A stretch of 34,005 nucleotides of DNA from Chromatiaceae bacterium (GTDB lineage Bacteria; Pseudomonadota; Gammaproteobacteria; Chromatiales; Chromatiaceae), in assembly GCA_020851955.1 (NCBI GenBank), contig JADZBU010000135.1, positions 1 to 34,005 of the forward strand, read 5' to 3'. Both the position numbers and the translations under genes were made by a program. The notes beneath the pieces are model-generated. The model ran no database searches, was not told where the DNA came from, and worked only from the letters and a program-made list of their open reading frames with translations. Positions 1 to 9,700 of this stretch are shown piece after piece (the first letter of the stretch is position 1; each line of letters starts with the position of its first letter).

Positions 1-3000
1 CTGGGCAATGGCAAGATCGTCGATGACCAGGGCGCCGGCGACCGGATATGCGGAAGTGCTCTTACCGGTGAGAAACTTCGGCTCGGCCTTGCCAACCCAT
101 TGCAGAGCCCCTTTGGCGGGACTGTGCAGATGAACCCTATGGGCCTCCAGCCTGAGCCATTCCGGCATGCAGTTCATGACCTCGGTGCCGCGCCTCTCGA
201 TGGCCTCCGTCACCTCGTTCGGGCGCAACACGCTGCGCATCAGCAGATGTTGGCCCGTGGGTTGCAGCCGAAGCAAGGGGTCCTGGCCCGTGGCATCGGC
301 CTGACCGAGCAACCGCAACAAGAGGGCGATGCCATTCGAGCTCAGGTCGTGCGCTGGGATTCGCGGGATGCGATCGATCGGTATCTGCTGACCGGATTCG
401 GTCATGAGCAGGCTCAAGGGACTCTCCAGATCGGTGCCGCCCTTGAGCTTGTATGCCGCCTCGATATCCTCGAAGGTCACCGACCATACCCGGTACTCGC
501 CCCGCAGCATCAGGGTGGCGCGCTTGCGGGCATCGTCCGCCAGGGACTGCTGGTGGAACTCCCAGCCGTCCACGAATACCGCAATCGGGCGCATCGGGCT
601 AGCGGACTTGGTGGCCGAGATCACAAAGTCGGGCTGACACAGGGTCTGTCCCGAGGATAGGTCCTCGATAGGCACCTGGGTGTCCACCCAGTATTTGCTG
701 GGACCGATCGTCAGCAGATAGGCGGTCTTACCCCCCTTGATGTCCTGGGTGACCTGCACGGCGGGAAATCTGGCATTGTCCGCATCCAGTTGTCCACCCA
801 ACGCCTTCAGAGCCGGCAGAAAGCGCCGCTCCAGCTCGGAGCCGAAGTCGGGATTGATATAGATCTCGGACAGGCATTTCACCTGCTTGCGTTGGAAGTT
901 GCCCTCGATCAGGGCATCGAGCATCTCCAGCGCGGCGGTGCGGGAGATGTGCCGGCGGTTCCGTCCCTGGCGGTAATGAAACACGCATTGGTAGCACCCG
1001 TCCATGTTGGGCCTGTCCTTGCATCCGCAATCCCGGATCACCGCATGGGCCGCGGCCAGAACCTCGGTCAGGGTATCCGCGTCTCCCGCCAGCAACTGCT
1101 GCAAATAGCCGGTGCCGCCGGGCACCGAGTCATAGATCAGGATATAGGACTTGCCGGAGCCGTCCCCGGAACCCGCCTCGGACATGGTCTCGAAGCGCAG
1201 GTGGTCCACCTTGCCGCCAAAGCGCTTACGCAGGCCCAGTTGCAGCGCCGACATGAAGGAATAGGTGGTGCGCTCACCGGCGCCGAACCCCTTGGGCACC
1301 ATGATGCGCAGGCACTCGGACTCGAACTGGCGGTACAAGAAGAGTCGGTCCAGCAGATGCTCGCTCCCCGTGGCGTGGCGGTCCGGGCAGTCCGGGGTGT
1401 GCTCCTGCCTGCGCCCTTCCTTGTGATTGTTGCCGCCGCTGGGCTGCACCATGCCGCAGCTCTTGCACAGGGAGAAGCCGGGCTTGGCGCTATCGTCACC
1501 GGCGATCAGCGTCGCAGGCTCCACGGCGCCCAGGGGTGCCCGCTGGCCGAGATTCAGGTCGTGAAAGGCCGCCTTGACGATGAACTCGAAACCATAGATG
1601 GCCTGGTCGGACTCCAGCGTCCAGGCGCTGCGCACGTCCTCGGTAGCGAAGTTCATCAACAGCCGGCGGACGTAGAACCGGGGGTTGCGGGCCTCGTCCG
1701 TCTCGGTGATCCGCGTCTTGTCCGCTCGCTTGATATTGGCGACGGCCCGGGTCAGACGCAACGCGGGCCGCACCTGGCTGCCGTCCGCCCAATGACTGTC
1801 GCCACAGTGGGGGCAGGTGTCCGACTTGGCCTCCGGCTCGGTGAGCGGGGTCAGGAAATGGCAGCTCGCGCAGAAGCGGTGCTCGGCCGGCGGCTCAAGG
1901 CTCATATCGATCTGGTCGATCTGGACCTTGCTCTTGTGGGCGAAGAAGGTGTTGCGGGGCGCAAACTCCGCCAGGGCCGCATGGGCGGGCCGGCTGTAGC
2001 GGTGGACCGGCACCGAATATTCCTCGCCGCTGGCCTTGGCGCCATGGATGATGGTGGTCAGCGCCACCCCTTCCTCGGGGAAGGCGTAGTTCGGCAACAG
2101 CCCGGCGTTGGTCATGGCCTCGAGCAGGTATTCGTTGTTGAGCTGCGCGATGCGCTGCCCCAGTCCGGCGCGCTCCTTTTCCAGCAGGTCGATCTCGGCC
2201 AGGGTCTGCTCGTCCTCGGGGCGCTTCTTGAGCCGGGCGACCTCGGCGCTAATGGCCTTGCGGCGTTTTTTCCAGGATTCGCGCTCCGCCTGGGTCTCCT
2301 CGAAAAAGGCCAGGAAACGGGCACGCAGGTTCTTCTGCTGTTCCGTCCCGGTAATGAAGGCCTCCAGCTTCGCCCGCGTCTCGGGGCGCAGTTCATCGCC
2401 CAGCATCCGGCAAAAGGCCTCGAAGAGGGCGGGCTCATTGCGGTTGACGAAATCCAGGTAGTTGAAGGGAAAGCGCCTGGTATCGCCATCCAGCTTCGCG
2501 ACCTGGTCGAGGGCCTCGCTCAACTTGTCCGGCAGGGCCGGGCTTTCCTCGGCGACCCAATGATCGAAGAAGAAGGCGTAGAGCTGGCGGCGCAGCACCT
2601 CGGCGGCATTCAGATAGATGGCCGGGGCCTCCACGTCGCCCTTCAGCATCTCCAGGGGATTGGCGAAGTAGTACTGATCGTGCCCGTCCGGGGAGGCATC
2701 GGCGATGGCGAACACCGCGGCATTGCCATCCCGGCGCCCGGCGCGGCCGACGCGCTGGATGAAATTGGCCGGGTTCGGCGGCACGCCTCCCAGCATTACG
2801 CTGGACAGGGAGCCGATGTTGATGCCCATCTCCAGGGTCGGCGTTGCCGAGAGCAGGTTCTCGAACCAGGGCTGCCAGGCCTCATCGGGGGCCATGAAGC
2901 GGTCCTGCAAGGCGATCCGCTCGTCCCGCTCTAGGAGCCCCGTGTGCTCATGGGCGATGACCCGGGTGACATCACCGCCCGCGAGTCGGGCATGCCACCA

Positions 3001-6000
3001 GTTTTCCCCGATCACGGACTCCGGCCGCAGGGTCTCACCAGGGCTGTTCCAGGCGGGCAGCCCGCTCAGGGCCTCCGCGGCGTCTTCCGGCACCCAGAAA
3101 GCCTGGGAGCCGGTGGGGGTGACCAGCCGGCGCAGGCCCCGATACAGGTTCAGCCGGCTCGGGACCAGGCCAAACACCCGTGCCCGGTTGCCCCTGTCCT
3201 CCAGTTGCACGAACCGCCCCAGGCCCGCCGCTGCGAGTGCCTTCAGCAGTTCCTCGTAGGCCAGGGTGACGATGCCGGGCGAGCACAGCGATAGGCCCAG
3301 GGCGAGCTGGGCCCAGCGGAGCAGCGGATTGCCGTCGCGCTCCTCCAGGTGCAGAAATCCGTACCGGCCCGCCTCACGGCTGACGAAACGCGGTGCCTCG
3401 GAGCGGCCACGATGGGGTATCCAGTGGCTGCGTGGCATGGCGAACTGGAACCGATCGAAATCACCCGTCTCCGCGACCTGCTCCAGCCCCAGGTGGAAGA
3501 TGGCCCCGGCCTGAATCAGCATCAGCACCGTACCCGTGGCCCAGAACAGCACCCCCTCCTCGGTCAGCGCCTCCAGCCCGCCCCCGGCCTGGCGCAGCTC
3601 GGGCGTCAGGGTCCGCGACACGGCCGACAGATCGGCCAGCGCCGGGAACAGCACGGCGATGCCGACCCGGCTCAAGGTCCGACCCCGGTCCGAACGGTGG
3701 GCCAGTTCCTCGATAGCGCGCCACTGCATGCGCTGGCCGAGCATCTCCGGCAGCCGCGAGCCGGTTGCCAGGTTGCCGCTGGCGGTGAGTTCCCGCCAGT
3801 CCCGCAGCCACTCCATGGTCGGCGGGATGAAGCGCGCGACGAAGTCCCGGGGGGACAAGGCCAAGGGGCTGGCCGGGTCCAGATAGCAGCGGCCGAGGGC
3901 GTCCAGGGCCTGATCCCAGGGCAGGACCGCGGGCAGCGTCGCCATGGCCTGGGCGAGGCCCGCGCGCACCAGGTAGCCCTCGGTCTTGGACTCGATGTAG
4001 CCGGCGCGGTGGGCGGCATCCTGCACCGAATCGGAGAAGAGAATCAGCTTCTTGTGATCATTGAGCGGTGCCGACCAGAGTCGCTCCACGGCGTGGGCCG
4101 CGAGGCTGGTGGTCTGGGCGCCGATGATGAGTTGGCCGCCGCGCTCGCCGCACACCGGGCAGGTATCGTCATGGATGGCGACCTCCCTTGCCTCGTGGCC
4201 GGCGTCGCCATCCCCCCGGAGCCGCAAGCCGCGGGTGGCGCAGGCCAGGTGCACCGGCAGCACGTCGTCGCTCTGGCAATGCGGGCACTGGGTGAGCTGC
4301 GGGTTCCCCAGATGGCCGCACTGACCGCACAGGGTGTGACTGAGCAAGGGCACCAGGGCACGCGGGCTCGCCCCCTCGGCCTCCGGCCGGGGATAAACGC
4401 GGGCGATGAAGGTATCCGGATAGCGGGCGAAGAAGCTGGCATAGATCTTCTCCGGGTCCTTCACCACCCGGCTGTCCTGGGGCTGCTTCAGGGTCAGCCA
4501 GCCGGTGGTGTGACAATGGCGGCACTGGACCAGCGGCAGGCGCAGCCGCTCGCGCTCACTCAGCACCGCGGCCTCGGAGCGCAGCTCGATCTCGGCGGGG
4601 TCGCGGCTGACGGTAGCCAGGACCCGGCGCAGCTCCTGCAGCCAGAGCTGAATGCGCAGGGTCACCAGGTGGCTCAGCTTCCCGACCGGGGTTTGCGCAT
4701 CCACCCGCTGCCCGGCATGGGGCGCCCGGGCCCAGGCTACCAGGGTCAGCAGGGCCCTGACCAAAGCCCTGGCCTCCGGCACCAGCCGGGCGCTCAGGGT
4801 GCGGTGGATCTTGTCCGCGATCTCGGCCACCGTGACCGGGGCCTGGGTGGCGGTCCGCAGCAGGGACTGAAACAGCAGATGCTTCTTCAGCTCCTCACCG
4901 AGCCGCACCCGGCCCAGCGGCGTGTCGATGCCGGCCAGCAGCGCCGCCAGGACCTCCGGGTCCGTGAAGAATGCCGGCAGAACCTGTGCCACGGCCTCCT
5001 GGGGCCGAGCGAAGGCCCGCGGGCGGATCGCCCGCAGCACCGTCTCATCGTCGGCAATCAGATGCTCCACCACCCGGTCGCCGATGAAGGCATCAAAGCC
5101 CTGACGGCGCTCGATGATCACTGCGTCTTCATCGAACGCCGTGGCAAAGATCTGACCGGCGTACTCCCGCAGCGGGCGGGTATCACTGGCGTCGCCCAGG
5201 GTGGCCGAGGTACCGATGCAGATCAGTCGCTGCGCGTCGCTGTGCAGGCGATGACGCAGGCGGCGGATCAGCATCGCCAGGTCCGTACCCTGGGCGCCGT
5301 CGAAGGTGTGCAGCTCGTCCACCACCAGGTAGCGCAGGGTATCCGGCCCGTTGCGGCGCCACAGGGGTTGATCCTTGGGCCGGATCAGGAGGAAATCCAG
5401 CATCTTGTAGTTGGTGAGCAGGATGTCCGGCGGATTGTCCCGCAGCACGTCCTTGTCGGTGATGACGTGCCCCGGCCCCATGGCGACGCTGTCCTGTTCG
5501 GGACTCTTGCCCGCCTTGCCGGGCTGGTACTTGGTTTTGCCGGAGCCGACGAAGAGCCCGGCGCGGATGCCAGCGAAGGCCGGCGTCGTGTGCACCAGTT
5601 CGGCGATACGCTTGGCCTGGTCGTCGGCCAGGGCGTTCATGGGATAGATGATGATGGCCTTGATGCCCGGCCTTTTATGGTGCCGCTCTCGGGCGGCGTG
5701 CTCCAGAATCGGGTAGAGAAAGCACTCGGTCTTGCCCGAGCCGGTGCCCGTGGCCACCAGGGTGGACACCTGCCGCACACCACAGCGCCGCCAGGCTTGT
5801 TCCTGATGGAGAAAGGCCGGGTGCTCGGTCTCGAAGCCGGGGAAGAAGCCCTTGCCCTGGGAGCCCGAGACAAAAGGCATGCCGAGCTGCACATAGGGCC
5901 CCTTGATCCAGCTCGGGTCCTCGATCAGACGGCGGACCCCGTCCCGGAACAGCTCGGTGGAGGGCTCGAACTGGGTGCGCAGGGTCTCGGCGACCCCACG

Positions 6001-6033
6001 GCGGACTTCATCCACGACCAGTGATGGCAGCAT
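1..6033 (-). CDS. Giant DEAD/DEAH-box helicase with DUF1998-like region and nuclease-like C-terminus (partial, DISARM DrmA/DrmB-like)
   Basis: The frame is open from the ATG at 6033 to the window edge, so at least 2011 codons, and the C-terminus is missing. The ORF track omits it because it has no stop in the window; the long plus-strand ORFs here are its mirror frames. Seen: Walker A ATGTGSGKT (about residue 94-102), DELH (239-242), GTSAT (about 280), a cysteine cluster of CxxC type (about 565-635), motif V/VI with FIQRVGRAGRR (about 1085), an acidic/basic probable coiled coil (about 1200-1290), a second CxxC pair (about 1390), a DUF1998-like PGGTGYL followed by a Cys-rich segment (about 1630-1690), and a Vsr/DUF559-like tail with PDF (D1802) and VDGWEFH (D1822). 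Family knowledge: DISARM DrmA is a helicase and DrmB carries DUF1998; here both appear in one chain. It probably moves on DNA as the effector of the operon. The Shine-Dalgarno site is weak. Confidence 0.8.
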   Translation of the reverse strand, partial: MLPSLVVDEVRRGVAETLRTQFEPSTELFRDGVRRLIEDPSWIKGPYVQLGMPFVSGSQGKGFFPGFETEHPAFLHQEQAWRRCGVRQVSTLVATGTGSGKTECFLYPILEHAARERHHKRPGIKAIIIYPMNALADDQAKRIAELVHTTPAFAGIRAGLFVGSGKTKYQPGKAGKSPEQDSVAMGPGHVITDKDVLRDNPPDILLTNYKMLDFLLIRPKDQPLWRRNGPDTLRYLVVDELHTFDGAQGTDLAMLIRRLRHRLHSDAQRLICIGTSATLGDASDTRPLREYAGQIFATAFDEDAVIIERRQGFDAFIGDRVVEHLIADDETVLRAIRPRAFARPQEAVAQVLPAFFTDPEVLAALLAGIDTPLGRVRLGEELKKHLLFQSLLRTATQAPVTVAEIADKIHRTLSARLVPEARALVRALLTLVAWARAPHAGQRVDAQTPVGKLSHLVTLRIQLWLQELRRVLATVSRDPAEIELRSEAAVLSERERLRLPLVQCRHCHTTGWLTLKQPQDSRVVKDPEKIYASFFARYPDTFIARVYPRPEAEGASPRALVPLLSHTLCGQCGHLGNPQLTQCPHCQSDDVLPVHLACATRGLRLRGDGDAGHEAREVAIHDDTCPVCGERGGQLIIGAQTTSLAAHAVERLWSAPLNDHKKLILFSDSVQDAAHRAGYIESKTEGYLVRAGLAQAMATLPAVLPWDQALDALGRCYLDPASPLALSPRDFVARFIPPTMEWLRDWRELTASGNLATGSRLPEMLGQRMQWRAIEELAHRSDRGRTLSRVGIAVLFPALADLSAVSRTLTPELRQAGGGLEALTEEGVLFWATGTVLMLIQAGAIFHLGLEQVAETGDFDRFQFAMPRSHWIPHRGRSEAPRFVSREAGRYGFLHLEERDGNPLLRWAQLALGLSLCSPGIVTLAYEELLKALAAAGLGRFVQLEDRGNRARVFGLVPSRLNLYRGLRRLVTPTGSQAFWVPEDAAEALSGLPAWNSPGETLRPESVIGENWWHARLAGGDVTRVIAHEHTGLLERDERIALQDRFMAPDEAWQPWFENLLSATPTLEMGINIGSLSSVMLGGVPPNPANFIQRVGRAGRRDGNAAVFAIADASPDGHDQYYFANPLEMLKGDVEAPAIYLNAAEVLRRQLYAFFFDHWVAEESPALPDKLSEALDQVAKLDGDTRRFPFNYLDFVNRNEPALFEAFCRMLGDELRPETRAKLEAFITGTEQQKNLRARFLAFFEETQAERESWKKRRKAISAEVARLKKRPEDEQTLAEIDLLEKERAGLGQRIAQLNNEYLLEAMTNAGLLPNYAFPEEGVALTTIIHGAKASGEEYSVPVHRYSRPAHAALAEFAPRNTFFAHKSKVQIDQIDMSLEPPAEHRFCASCHFLTPLTEPEAKSDTCPHCGDSHWADGSQVRPALRLTRAVANIKRADKTRITETDEARNPRFYVRRLLMNFATEDVRSAWTLESDQAIYGFEFIVKAAFHDLNLGQRAPLGAVEPATLIAGDDSAKPGFSLCKSCGMVQPSGGNNHKEGRRQEHTPDCPDRHATGSEHLLDRLFLYRQFESECLRIMVPKGFGAGERTTYSFMSALQLGLRKRFGGKVDHLRFETMSEAGSGDGSGKSYILIYDSVPGGTGYLQQLLAGDADTLTEVLAAAHAVIRDCGCKDRPNMDGCYQCVFHYRQGRNRRHISRTAALEMLDALIEGNFQRKQVKCLSEIYINPDFGSELERRFLPALKALGGQLDADNARFPAVQVTQDIKGGKTAYLLTIGPSKYWVDTQVPIEDLSSGQTLCQPDFVISATKSASPMRPIAVFVDGWEFHQQSLADDARKRATLMLRGEYRVWSVTFEDIEAAYKLKGGTDLESPLSLLMTESGQQIPIDRIPRIPAHDLSSNGIALLLRLLGQADATGQDPLLRLQPTGQHLLMRSVLRPNEVTEAIERRGTEVMNCMPEWLRLEAHRVHLHSPAKGALQWVGKAEPKFLTGKSTSAYPVAGALVIDDLAIAQ

Positions 6034-6070
6034 TTCAGCGAGGCCCCATCGGTTATTACCCCTGTCAATA

Positions 6071-6096
6071 CCCTCATGTGAGGGTCATTCATGACC
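6071..6096. promoter_or_regulatory. Two overlapping inverted repeats between HEPN gene and giant helicase
   Basis: The only real gap in the defence operon (6034-6119) contains CCCTCA-TG-TGAGGG (6071-6084) and, sharing two bases with it, GGTCAT-TC-ATGACC (6083-6096). Both have perfect 6-bp arms and a 2-nt centre. On the minus strand a TTGACA hexamer (6068-6063) follows two bases after the first palindrome, but no convincing -10 lies at 16-18 nt from it. This could be a binding site for a dimeric regulator or a small RNA hairpin. There is no T tract, so a simple intrinsic terminator is unlikely. Confidence 0.4.
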
Positions 6097-6119
6097 TTAA
6101 TTGCAACCGCCGCCCTTCG

Positions 6120-6491
6120 TCATTCATCAGTCTCGATACCTGGCCGATGTTGATCCAGCCCATCTTGCAGACGTCGCGCCGCGGCTAGCAAGCGCGGTAC
6201 ATGCACGCTCGCGGCATCCCAGAGAATTTCGGTATCGAGACCGAAATACTGGTGCACGATGATGTCGCGTAAACCAGCCGCGCCGCGCCAGTTAACTGCC
6301 GGCTCCGTGTCGCGTAGCGACTGGGGAAGCTGCTTGGTCGCCTCTCCGATGATTAGCAGGCTGAACAGAATCGCCTGACGCAAGACTTCGTCTTGCTCGA
6401 AGCTGTCCAAGCTCTGATCGCGCAGAAGGCGCTCCACGCGATCGCCGTGCTCGAGGATGTCGGCCAGGAAGAGCCGCCAATCACGGGACAC
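6120..6491 (-). CDS. hepT: HEPN-domain toxin (HepT/DUF86 family)
   Basis: A 123-residue protein with the HEPN ribonuclease signature Rx4HxY, seen as RDIIVHQY (R75, H80, Y82), in a mostly helical context. Family knowledge: HepT toxins are RNases that dimerise through helices bringing the R/H residues together, and they are silenced by the MntA partner, which adds AMP to the tyrosine of this motif. The ATG lies inside the end of the upstream mntA-like gene (11-bp overlap), so translation is probably coupled. It sits between the methyltransferase and the giant helicase of the defence operon, which suggests a second, abortive layer of defence rather than an unrelated module. All catalytic residues are present, so it looks functional. 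Confidence 0.9.
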   Translation of the reverse strand: MSRDWRLFLADILEHGDRVERLLRDQSLDSFEQDEVLRQAILFSLLIIGEATKQLPQSLRDTEPAVNWRGAAGLRDIIVHQYFGLDTEILWDAASVHVPRLLAAARRLQDGLDQHRPGIETDE

Positions 6492-6774
6492 GGATCAGAT
6501 CCTGCTCGACGCTGGCCCGCGCCAAGGGTTTCAAGCCGCGTTCGGTGACCAGATCCACCCGATGCCCCAGGGCCTGCTCCAGGTAGCTCTTCAGACCGAA
6601 ATAGCCGTCGAGCGTCCCCCGGCCGCGAAAGGCCACCAGCAGGTCGATATCGCTTTCGTCGCGCAGGGCATCGCGAGCGGCGGAGCCGAACAGCGCGATA
6701 CGCTCCACCGCGAAACGATCCCGCAACTCGGGCCGCAGCCGCCGGAGCTGTTCGAGAATGCTGTCGCGATTCAC
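6481..6774 (-). CDS. mntA: MNT-domain nucleotidyltransferase antitoxin (MntA)
   Basis: A small minimal nucleotidyltransferase, 97 residues from the preferred GTG start. Seen: the family signature GSAAR followed by SDIDLLV (G30-S31, D42 and D44 as the likely metal-binding pair). Family knowledge: MntA transfers AMP from ATP to its HEPN partner and so inactivates it. Start choice: the ORF track begins at 6789 (MPARCV...), which overlaps the methyltransferase by 19 bp. The GTG at 6774 gives a tight GTGA start/stop overlap with the methyltransferase stop and an N-terminus [10 protein letters not shown] that fits the family better. Its own stop overlaps the HEPN start. These overlaps on both sides tie the pair to the operon. 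Confidence 0.88.
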   Translation of the reverse strand: MNRDSILEQLRRLRPELRDRFAVERIALFGSAARDALRDESDIDLLVAFRGRGTLDGYFGLKSYLEQALGHRVDLVTERGLKPLARASVEQDLIRVP

Positions 6775-9700
6775 GCATCTTGCAGGCATGGCGTCACCTC
6801 GCTATCGGTCTTGGAAAAAAACGCCCAGGCGACCCGGTAGTCCTCCTCGCGGTTAGGGCGAACGAAGGGGGCCTGGTATTCGATGGTGCGCTGCACCGGG
6901 CCGCCGGGCAAGGTGTCGTCGGGGAAGGTCTTGGTGACGGTGCAGCCGGCAGGCAGGTCGCGCACCTCTTCCCAGCCCAGGGCGATGCCCTGCTCCCGCA
7001 GTTGCGTGGTCTGGAGCCCAAAGGAGATGCCGGCCCTGAGGTCGGCCTGACGGGCCTTGCGGGGCAGGCCGACGCCCACCAGGCCCTTGCTCGGGGTGAA
7101 GACGATGCGCCCGGTCTGGTCGTACCAGGTGTCGGCCTCATTCTGGCGCATCACCGGGAACTGAATCCGGTAGATGGTCAGCAGCTCATCCAGGGTCAGG
7201 CCCAGGGCCTGAGACACCAGGACGTCGATCTCCACCAAGGCCTGACGACGGGCGTAATCGGTGCGCAGGGCGCAGTGGCGTTGCCAGGTGGGGGTGATGT
7301 TGGCGAAGAAATTAGGGTCGAGCAGTGGGCTGTGGGTGGACCAGCGTTGTTGGCGAAATTCGGGTTGGTAGCAGGGTTTCCAGAGATCGCGATAATGTCG
7401 CGTTAGAGTTGATAGGCACAAAACTCTTATGCTTGTCTGAGCCGAAAAGTACCCGTTGGGAAATGCGAAATCGTCAAGAGATTGTTGTAGATTTGTCCGA
7501 CCGGACAGCTTGATGAAAAAATCAAAGATGATAGAAAGACACCCAGCGGCCATACCCAAAAGATGATCGGTTGATCGGAACAGATAGGTTCTAACGCCGT
7601 GGGTGTGCCCAGCTCCTCTAGGAATTACTGCGGAAACAAGTCCCTTTTCTGCTCCGATACTAATCATTGCTCGTGAGGCAAGGCGGAAGTATTCCGTCAC
7701 TCGCTTCCCTTGGGTTTCCTCCCCTTCCACCCAAGGCACCCTTGGCGTCCGGTCCGCATATTCGGCCGGCGAACAGTCGGGCACATAGTTGGTCCGCGGC
7801 AGATAATCGTCCGGCAATCGGGTCAGGTCGAGGCAATCGTAATGGCCTTTCTCGGTACAGACGGCGCGTGGGGTCTTGTAGGCCGGGTTGCCGACGAAGA
7901 AATGGGGGCCTGAGAGCACCCATTGACCGGGTTCGTCCGGAAAGCGGGTCTCGCGGCGGATGGTGCCATCTTTCTGTTGGTTGGTCTCATGCCACATCTC
8001 CAGTGAGAGGTATTCACCCTTGAGATCACCCAGCCGCCGGGGCTGCGCGGCAAACTTCTGCAACACACTTACTAACTCTTGGGTGTGTAGCGTCGGTAAC
8101 CGAGCCGCTAAGGCAGGAGTTCCTTCTACATCGTAGAGATTAGCGAACAAAGCCAATCGGTCTCTATCGACATGCACAATGCGGCTTGCGTGGCCACCCT
8201 CATTCCAGTCTTTACCGTTGTCGACTTTTATGCCGCCGACAGGCCCTTGGCCATCGTGGTGATAACTGGCATCGATCGTTTGAGCGGCAAATAGATTCGA
8301 GATGCTGTCGAAGCTTGGATCGGATCTGGACTGACACCGATAGATATTGATGCTGAATTTAACCCGATGCGCTATTGGGAAGAGCATCCGTTGGTTCTGA
8401 AACTGAAAATGGCCCCGCAACCTCGGATAAACCTCGGCCCGAAACGCCCCGCCCTTGGGATCGTCATAAAGCCCCTCCGGATGCAGAAACCCAGCCACAC
8501 CCTGCGCGTTACTCGCCATCCATGCCTGCGGCAGAAAGCACTTGTACAAATTGGTCTGCACGCCTTTAAGCAGCGGGTAGTTCTGCGCTGCGTTCAAAAA
8601 CGCCTGCATCCCCGCCTGCTCGCAGAACTCGTCGAGCCAGGGGCCCCGCATCTCGGGGCGCTCTGTAAAGATTGCCGCCCGGCTCTTCGCGAGGTCAGAC
8701 GCGCTCAACTTGCGGATGGCGATCTTGGGGTCCGCCTCGCCCAGGATGCCCTTCTCTTCCCATTCCACCTTGAGCCAAGGTGGGTTCCCGAGGATCAGAT
8801 CGAAGCCACCGCAGGCGCGGAAGATGTCCGCGAAGTTGAGCTCCCAATGGAAGAAGCGGAACCGGGATGCCAGGGCCTCCACCTGGATGACGCGGGGAAA
8901 GTGCTCGCGCAGGCGCTTGATGCGCAGCTCGCCATAACGATCGTGCAGGGTCTTCTCGGCGCCGGCCGCGACCAAGGGCAGTTGGCCCGGCTGGTCGTCA
9001 AACAGGGAGGGCTGGACCTCCGGGACCAGATACTGCCGTTCCACCTTGGCGGGCCTGGGGGCAAGGTCCAGCTCCCGCTGCTCGTCGATCTCCATGACGT
9101 TGCCTTCCAGGATGGCGCCGACCTCGGTGATCCATTGGGTGCGGGTCGGGAGGGCGTTGGCCTGGGCGAGGGGCCAGAACCAGAGGGCGCACCAGTAGTC
9201 CATCACCAGCTTGAGGCGGCGGTAGGGGGTGGCGGTGTCGCCGTCCTCGCTCAACATGCCAGCCTTGCGGGTGGCCTCCTTGCTGGCGCGGCTGCTGATG
9301 CAACCTGCATCGCTGTCGGGCCAGACCGGCAGCTTGTCCTCGGTGCGGGCGCGGTCCTGGGCCAACTGGTGGGCGTGCTCGGCCCAGAGGGCGTCGATCT
9401 TGGCGCTGAGCTGCCGCAGACGCCGGATCTCCAGGTCGGAGAAGGGACCGAGCAGGGCCTTCTTCCAGGTCTTGACCCGGTCCAGCTCGGCGCCGAAGTA
9501 CTCCTTGACCGCCTTGTTGGCGTAGTCGCACATCCCCGCGTCGGGGAGCAGGAAGTGATAGATCTCATCGATCCGGCGCGGCTCGGCTAGGTTCAGGCGA
9601 CGGGGGACGGCGTGGAGCCAGCACTCGGGGTTGGGGACCGACTTGCCGTCCGGTCCCCTGAGGTTTCTCGGGGCGTTGAGCTGGTACGCCCGGAACACCT

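Noticed and set aside
790-6024. Long plus-strand ORFs 790-2934 and 3349-6024
   Set aside because: They lie in the codon-aligned mirror frame of the giant helicase, are rich in low-complexity Gly/Gln/His runs and show no domain.
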